Assembly: GCA_963930775.1 (NCBI GenBank)
Contig: OZ005690.1
Location: forward strand, 12,736,411-12,800,410
DNA: 64,000 nt
DNA from: Cliona cf. orientalis
Taxonomy: Eukaryota > Porifera > Demospongiae > Clionaida > Clionaidae
Direction of reading: 5' to 3'
This document shows positions 11,901-20,900 of the stretch, in pieces. The translations under genes were made by a program, and so were the position numbers. The notes under the pieces are model-generated. The model was given only the letters and a program-made list of their open reading frames with translations, had not been told where the DNA came from and searched no databases. Position 1 is the stretch's first letter, and every line of letters starts with the position of its first letter.

Positions 11901-14900
11901 CAAGGAACTCTCCCTTCTCTGTCCCCTTGGGCATCTCGTGGACATGAGTAACAAACATCTTCACATTTACATCTTCTTCCTCACTTTCCAGCCCTTTAGT
12001 AAACTCAGCAGACAGCAATTTTTCCACCTTCTCCAAAGATTGCACAGGAATCTCAAACATGTTCACAGCTTCATTCTATGGCGAAATTAAATTATGCATA
12101 ATATTATATGTAATATCAGGGGCAAAATAATTATGAGCCGGCAAAGGAGCGTGTAACTTGCATGCCATTGAAATAAAAATTCATGCAAGGACATGGGTGT
12201 GGCTATCTTTGCATGTATATACCGTAGGATTGGTATGTTATGCACTATTTTTAGTTATGCGATTATGCGAATTTTAGTGAAATCGCACAATTAAAAATAG
12301 AAAAATAAGCATGCGCATTGCATACATTGCGCAATAGGGTGGCCGGCCGAGGCACGCACCGCGTACACATGATCATATTATCATATTATTGCATGCGCGA
12401 TCGCGCAATTGATCTGCTAGTAAGCGCTCAGTCTGTTTGACCAAACGAGTTTGAGTCCGGAAAGAGCCAGAGAGAAGATTGCTTCCAATATTAATTTTAC
12501 GAACTACTGGTGAGTATTTTCAGCATTAATCACCTCTACTAAAGGCTGATACATAGCTCTTTCCTCTACGAGAGCCATATGGAGCGGATAGTCTCGTGTC
12601 CAGATCCTACCCTCGAGGGTGGAGTCTGGCTTATGGTATTATCTATCGCATATATAAAAATTGCATAATACTTTTAACTAGAAAATCGCATAAATTTAAC
12701 CCCACATAACATACCAATCCTACGGTATGGCAATAGACATTTCCAATAGACACACACTTTCCAAAAATGGAAAGTATATATTGAATTTAAATTTGTATTT
12801 CAATGGCACCCAGGTTGATATGGTAGTTGCATGCACGCTCCTTCGCCACCTTTGGCGGCTCATATGCTCCTGATAATATAAATTGATCAAGTTAGTCTCA
12901 CAGCTCATATCCTTTTGCCACCATGCATGGCTAATTATAACGTTCGGTCATCGGTCACTTGACCCCCACAAAGAGCCTTGTGGCCGGTCAAAATTAATAG
13001 TATAGTGTCTGGACATAGTGACCGCCCATACTGGTTGCCTTATGCATATGCACTTCAGTACTGGTAGTGGACAGTGGTTGGTGGTCACTAATGTGATGCT
13101 ACTATAGTTTGTTCAACGTCAACTTGAGGCTAATTTCCTTGTCTGTACAGTAGCATGGTTTGTGGTGCATGTACTTAGTAGTAGCTACTGTACTGTGGTG
13201 GTGAAGTTGCTGTAGGATACTTCTAAGTATTGTACATAACAGTTACACTATTATGATATCTGTATACTATAGCTCTATAATACCAACAGTTAAAAAATCT
13301 TAGCATGGATCTATAGTGTTATGTCCTGACAACATTTGGAGATGTCCGACCAACCTTTGGTCTGATCTGACATTTGTCAGGTCATTAGCAAAGAGTTATA
13401 ATAATAATAATTATTAGCTCTGCCATGTACAGTGTATGCAACAGTGCTAGTCTAGAGTTGATTAATACTAATAAGTACAATTAGATCCTAGTTGTAATAA
13501 ATACTGTGATTTGATTGGTCAGGAGCAGGTACCTATTTCTCATATAAACCTGTAAAAAGCTCATATAAACCCTGTAAATTTTTCATATACATGTAAACCT
13601 GTAAAAAATTGTTGCCTATGGTTAGGATTGTTGCTAGGCAGCAGTTTATATGTTAAGCCTATGGGCATTGTTGCTAGGATCTAAAGTTGTTTAGTCGGTT
13701 TCTACGTGATTTATAATTAGAAGACCTCAGGACTCAGTAGAACCCTCGCTTCGCTCGGGATTCTACATAGAGCCTTTCAGTCTTCTAAATCATTGTAAAA
13801 ACCTCCTAAACAGTGTCTAACTATTATTTATAACAAGTATAAAAAGCAATTGAATAAAATTGAAGGATGAAGTAGGGATGGCAGTGCCAAAAAATACACA
13901 AACAAGATTTGTAGGGACAACGTATCACACCCACTATACATCCCTACACTTGCTTTTTGAGTAGCCGTGCAAACACATAACATTATTATAATAATATGGG
14001 GCACATGCAGGAATGGAAATCAATACCGTAAACCCATGGATAGCAATACTTTACATACTAAATCAGAAGTGTATGATATTAATTATCGAGAAAAGCAAGC
14101 GTAGGGATGTATAGTGGGTGTGATACGTTGTCCCTACAAATCTTGTTTGTGTATTTTTTGGCACTGCCATCCCTACTTCATCCTTCAATTTATTCAATTG
14201 CTTTTTATACTTGTTACTGTTCTTTTTTTTAGAGCTCTCGGGGTAGCTTATGATTGTCATTAATTTCATCAATGCCACCTAACTGACTAATCTCATGGGG
14301 ACAGAGGCCGGGCATGAAACTCTACATACACTCTACATGGTGACCGGATATTATGGTTTGCATACTCATTGTTATTTATAAATGCTTAGAACTAGCTTTT
14401 TTTTCTGGACCAAGCTACATTCAACTGTGCTCCAACAATAATACAATACTATAGGGAAGTAGGTACACCTGGACCACTGATTAAGCATGTTTGTGTGATC
14501 CTAGCCTTTGTGTCAGGCCTGAGCTATGGTGACCACAACACACAGTGATTTCAAACTTGAATATTCCTGTAAGTGCAAATCTCAGGCAGTCGTTTGATAG
14601 CTAGCTAGGACGTCTTCTTTTGCATCACACACTATTGAACATACATCAGTGGGATTCTCGAGGTAACCAGCTAAACTGACCTGCGAATGAAACCACGCCC
14701 CTCGTTATCTCGATCCTGAAGCTGGCTGACCGCGAACTTGAAAGAAGGCCGTTTAGAACCAAGTAGCGACGAAAATCTTCTGTTTCGGGAGCGTATCTTA
14801 TAGGCCAGTAAGTTTACTGTTGGTAGTAGCCACCATAATCTGAGCTGATCGATCAGGTTTCGGCGCATGCGCGCCACTGACATCGGTCACATGACTTCAC

Positions 14901-17900
14901 CATGGTAACACCGTATGAGCATGCGCACTATATGACAAAATGGCTAATCAGATACACCCACAATTAAATCGCTTGTCCTGATAACACAAAATGAGTGTGC
15001 CACAGACGTGCGTGCTCGAAAATGGAGTGGATTTATACTCAAACTAAGGTGAGCGGTCAAGGCAGTCTTGAGTTAGCCCAGGAAAACAGAAAGAAAGAAA
15101 GAAAGATTGAGAAATGGCTATTTTTTTGAATATCTGGTTCTGGCATACACAATGGAATTAATGAATGATCTTGGTCTGGTTAGATAGATAATTTGCTGTA
15201 GATTCTGATTTTAACACTTAGAAATCTCATAAACTTGAGATACTTTGATATTTATAATGTATTACATATATGGAGTATCCGTGCCATCCCTACTTATAGA
15301 GTCTACCGACTCTATGATAATATATCTCACTTGTTTTGGTGATAGTTCCAGGAACTTGTCAAATAGTGCATCACATAACCTTAGTAGAATTTTCTATGAT
15401 CAAACATGTATGCATGCAACAAAATATACATTACTTAACATGTATACAGTGTAGTCCACTCAATTCGAACATACACATGTACAAATCCACCAAATTTTTT
15501 TGGAATTAAAGGAAAATTTGAATTACAGTGACATCCATTCATTAATAATTCAAATTTTGCTCATATGAATGGTAATTTTGAATTAAAGGAGTAATTTCTA
15601 TATACCACACATAAAGATGCAGCAACCTTTTTCTTCTTCTCTGGACGCAGACTGTTCACTTTATCTACTCTTTCTAGCTTTCTTTTAACAGTTAGAGCCT
15701 GATACTGTTAGATATAGCTAATTTCTGGCTAGTGCAGCTGCACTTAGGTGTAGCCATGTGGTGCTCACGTGATCTATATTCAGTATACTACATTTGCATG
15801 TTGATGTATATACTAAACCTTGGTGGATGTTTTAATTAAGCGCAAGTGGCATTTCAAATTTATGTATTAGCTCTATGAAAGACTTCAAATTAGAAGAAAA
15901 CTTGTGGTACAATGTATGTGGATTCGAATTAGGTGGACTACACTGTACTACTATACAATGTACGTATACCTACATGTACTTAAATAATGGTACGTGAAAT
16001 ATTAATTTATCGGGAGACTGTCTTAGTATTTCTTACTTACGTATTGTCTACCAACCCCCATCCCTCCCCCCCCCCCACCCCCCGCATTGGCAAATACCAC
16101 AAGGATTGCAAAATTAGGGATTTTCCACTGTTCAGCTAACCCATGGATGTAGTTACTATGACTGGTTTACAGACTGCAAATCACACTGCTGCACATCAGT
16201 TCAAGGTGCTTAGTTCAGGTATATTGCTGACATGATATTAAGGGATTTTAATATTGATAGTTATTGTACTATAGAAAAGTTATGAAATCTCACTTGAATT
16301 TCATCAGGGGCTGGCCAATCCACCTTTTCTATCATATTATCCAAGGCATCCTGCAACAAAAGTATAAGAAGTATACATGTAGGATGATGACAAGGATATA
16401 CATGTAATAGCATAGACAATCTCATATTATCACATAGTAATACTGTATATGTACTTACTTCTATAGAAGGTGATTTTTTTTCATCTCTCAATTCTTCAAT
16501 ATTGCTCTAAGATCATTGCAAACAAAACATCATGTCAGTGTGAGCCAGATCGAGACATACAGCACAATAATAATACAAATTACTAAGATTGGGGCGAGTT
16601 TGACCAAGCACCCCTCCCCCTTTTGGATATTATCCCCTCCTAATAGTGTGACTTTGACCTAGCTATCATGAGTGCCTACCACCATCACCCTCCCTCCCCC
16701 CCACCCCGAAGAAATCCTAAATGCATCTCTGTTGGCACAGTATGTTAAGATTTCTTTGCTCTATTTTACTGCTTCTCTTGATAGCACATGTGACTTACCC
16801 TAAAATCATCGTCAATGCTAGACATATCTGGAAATATTTCCAACAGATGATCAAGAGCTCTCTGGAAAATAATATACAAGCTTACACATTATCATAATCC
16901 ATAATTACCATAATTCTTTTAAAGCTTCAGCATGAAAAAATAATATTGCTTGAGCTTTGCCAAATTTATAGTCAACACTCCATCCACGTGTGCATTCTAT
17001 TCCCATTTATTGCATACACATGACAACCTTTACCGCGCCGAGACTATTTTTAATCACTGCATGGGTAAAGGGTGCCGAATAATTAGAAGAGCCGAACTTT
17101 TAGGAGTACTTGACATGTTACAGTAGGTATTGATGCATGACAAGACCTTACTTGCAAGTCTTCATCTTCTTCTCTCTTCAATTCCTCCAGGCAATTTTTT
17201 AGTCCATCCTAAATTAAGTTGTAGTACATGCATATGGGTGTAGGGGGATACATACACCATGTACATTACATATAACTACACAAAGTAGGTGCCAAAAGTG
17301 CAGCTGTACGTTGTATGTATCCCACCTGAGACATGGAATATATACCGTACCCTTGCGAAAGAGGGCCCATGGGCGGTGCACCTTACATTGGGTCAAGATT
17401 GGGGGATGGGCCAATATTCGAGGTATCAGTATTGCGTTTAATATACGTGAAAGAGCGCCCAGGTAAGTTACCCACGCTATCTTCATAATTTAAATAGTAG
17501 CAGCGGCTACTATTGATGCACGGTTACCAATCCAGAGCAAGGGCAGCCGCAATATTTTGCTGTGTGTTGTTGATTGCAGCCATATTAAGTGGGCGTGGCT
17601 ACGATCGCTAGCCGTGTACGATCGTTTGTTTGTGGCATAAAGCTAGTTTTACGGCTGTTTAGCACGTTACTTATCGATATTACATAGACTACTCGGAGTT
17701 CAGTCCTCATAAAACCAATCATTTGCGCTACGTTTTCTACACATGGGCGCATATTCATCTCATGTGATTGAAGCATCGAAACTTGTCACCACTGAGGTCA
17801 AGAGTTGATCTTAGAATCATCTCTGTGATCGAATAGACTGTGCACACACTATATCTAAATGAAGTTGTTTGATGCTTACTATGTATACGTCCATGCTCAA

Positions 17901-20900
17901 TAAGTAAGACCCTTCAAGTATATTGATGACCTTTACCATATGCACCATTAGAACTATTCAGGTACTGAGAATGTAGTCAAGTATTTCATTAGTATGACAA
18001 GTGAGCTAGACTAATACATAATTATTATAATATTATTAAACTTAGTGGACTTACTCTGACGCCAATAGCTTCCGCTTTCTTTAACTCTGCACGCAAAGCT
18101 CCCATAGTACTCTAGAAATTTAATATAATATAATCTCATATGTCATCATGTGTAATTTTGGAAGAATTTTGCATAATAATTATTACTGTCAGGGTTTCAT
18201 CTAGCTCCCCCCCCCCCAAAACATCTGACTCTAATTACATAATGTCAACAACTAGTAGTTGTTTTCATAGTTCCGGGAAAGCATCCACACCCAGCTAAGT
18301 ACCCACGTATGGATCAATGTATCCATATGCAATTTATATATCATAGAGTCGGTAGACTCTATAAGTAGGGATGGCCCGGATGTGCCATATATGTAATACA
18401 TTATAAATAACCAAATATCTCAAAATAGGTAATTTTGTGAAATTTCTAAGTGTGAAAATCAGAATCTCCAGCAAATTGTGCATCTAACAAGACCAAGATC
18501 ATTCATCAAAACAATTGTACACGTCAGAACCAGATGTTAAAAAAATAGGCCATTTGTCAATCTTTCTTTCTTCTTTCTTTTTCATTATCAGGGCTAACTC
18601 AAGACTGTCTGGACCGCTCATCTTAGTTTGAGTATAAATCCACTCCATTTTGTAGCGCGCAGCTCCATGACACGCTAGTTTTGCGCTATCTCTCCAGTTA
18701 CGTAATGGTGGGTGTGTACGGCGCATTAACTAGTGGGTGTGTCTGATACGCCATTTTTGTCATATAATGCGCATGCTCATAATATGTTGCCATGGTGAAG
18801 TCATGTGACTGTAGTCAGCGGCGCGCGCCACCGCCGATAGCATACGCGTATACTCGTATAGCTAGCTAGCTAGCGCTCGCGCTAGGCCTCGAGCTTAGTC
18901 AAGCTAGTGCCTATAGCTTAGCCATAGCTAAGCGCCAGGCTCTCCCGCGCGAGCTAGCTAGGCAGTGTAAGCGCGATATAGCGAACTTAGCTAGAGGCTA
19001 GTGCTGCGCTGGGATATGGAGACTCCAGGCCTCAACGTATATACACGGCACGGGCCTCAGCAGTCGACATAACAGCCAGCTCAGCAGTGACAAAGATAGT
19101 CGATAAAATAAATGATAGCTACTAGAGTCTCATAGCTACTTGGCCGCCAGAAACAGCCTTTGGCATCTATGCTTTATCGAGTTAACGAGGGGTGTGGCTA
19201 CTACTTTTGCGCACGCGCAAACTCACCGCTTATCTTCTATATTATAATTACTGAAGTTGCAATAAAAAAAACAGAAATAAGTATAAAAAATAATTGAATA
19301 AAATTTAAGGATGAAGTAGGGATGGCAATGCCAAAAAGTATACGAACAAGATTTGTAGGGATAAGAAATAATCACAACCACTATACATCCCTACGCTTGC
19401 TTATTGAGTAGCATGGGGATCATAAAATTAATAATGAAAACTGACTGACAGGGAGAACATGAATTTCTTCCACATGCAAGTCAAGAACACTCCAAGGATA
19501 GCATGTTTCGAACAAGTCAACATCAATAGGTCTGTAATAATCGAGAAAAGCAAGCGTAGGGATGTATAGTGGTTGTGATTATTTCTTATCCCTACAAATC
19601 TTGTTCGTATACTTTTTGGCATTGCCATCCCTACTTCATCCTTAAATTTTATTCAATTATTTTTTATACTTGTCCCGGTAAAGCGCCCATGTAGGCCAAA
19701 TTCACAAGTTATACTTACAATGTAAGCACCCATGAGCACTTAACCAGGACACTACGGCAATTACAATTTACTGAACTCACCATGATGAAGCTGTCTTTCT
19801 GCATTCCAGTCACAGCCTAGATAGTATTATGTATAAAGCACTATCAATTCAGATAGATGGAGCATTTTTTCTATGACAATAACGTTATACATCAAAATAA
19901 TGGATAGATGGATAAGCTAATGAACTAATGAAACCATATACACCCAAATGTTCTATGCTGGATATTGAAAATTTCCCAGCTATTATTTAATACTTCTAAG
20001 CTATAGGTTTTAACAAATAAGTGCAATGAATGATTAGCAAAAACTCACACTTCTTACCGAACGTGATCTTAAAGCAAAGTAGAAGCTGAGCAGAGATCCC
20101 TTAATTAGGTAACTCTCATGCGTATCCTGTATGGGCAAGTGTACATGTAGAGAAATAAAGTTATGGCACTTTGAAGTTTCCCCATTACTATAATTATGTT
20201 TGTAATGGAAAGTCTTGCATGTTTCCTGCCCACGTGCCATGTTATGGGCGGGGCTACACACGCACATTTACTAAACGTAATGACTTTCATATAATTTGCT
20301 CAAAATTAAAGTATAGAGATCCTACTTGCAATGTATGTCTAGCTGTACTATATATGTAGCTTTTCTGGACACTTTTTTGAGTGTGTCAGCTCCCTTGAGA
20401 TGCAGATGTTCAAAAAATAGCCTATTGTCAAGCTATGAGTCGCTCAGATGCCTAGCCAGATCTCCAGCTAATTTTCGTACCAAGGTGGCCCCTTACACTT
20501 ATGCGGATGAGGCAATGATTGCATTCTAAAGTGTGCATGTACATACATAGATTCTGAATAAGATATGCTGCCAATTAAATTAGGTGCCTTTCACTGATAA
20601 ATGGGCTCAGCACCAAAGCCATTACAACTATGATCACTCACCTGTTTTTCTTCACTCAACAACCACTGTCGATCACCTAAATATTATGATACATACATGT
20701 ACATACATACATACAGTAACTGTTGTTGTTACCATCATTAGCTGATGAGACATAATATGATTTATCCTTATTCACTGACAGTCCTTCAGAGTTTCATTTA
20801 GTTGGGGGGGGGCCTCCCCCATAAAAATTTAACGCTAAGGTCATGCAGGGCCTGTTTGGGGCGAGCCTGAGCTGATACACATGTACATGTAGCTTCGTAC

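Noticed and set aside
16294-18111. Calling the linker a named coiled-coil domain
   Set aside because: It is charged and Leu-rich and probably helical, but I could not verify heptads across the exon joins, so it is described only as helical.
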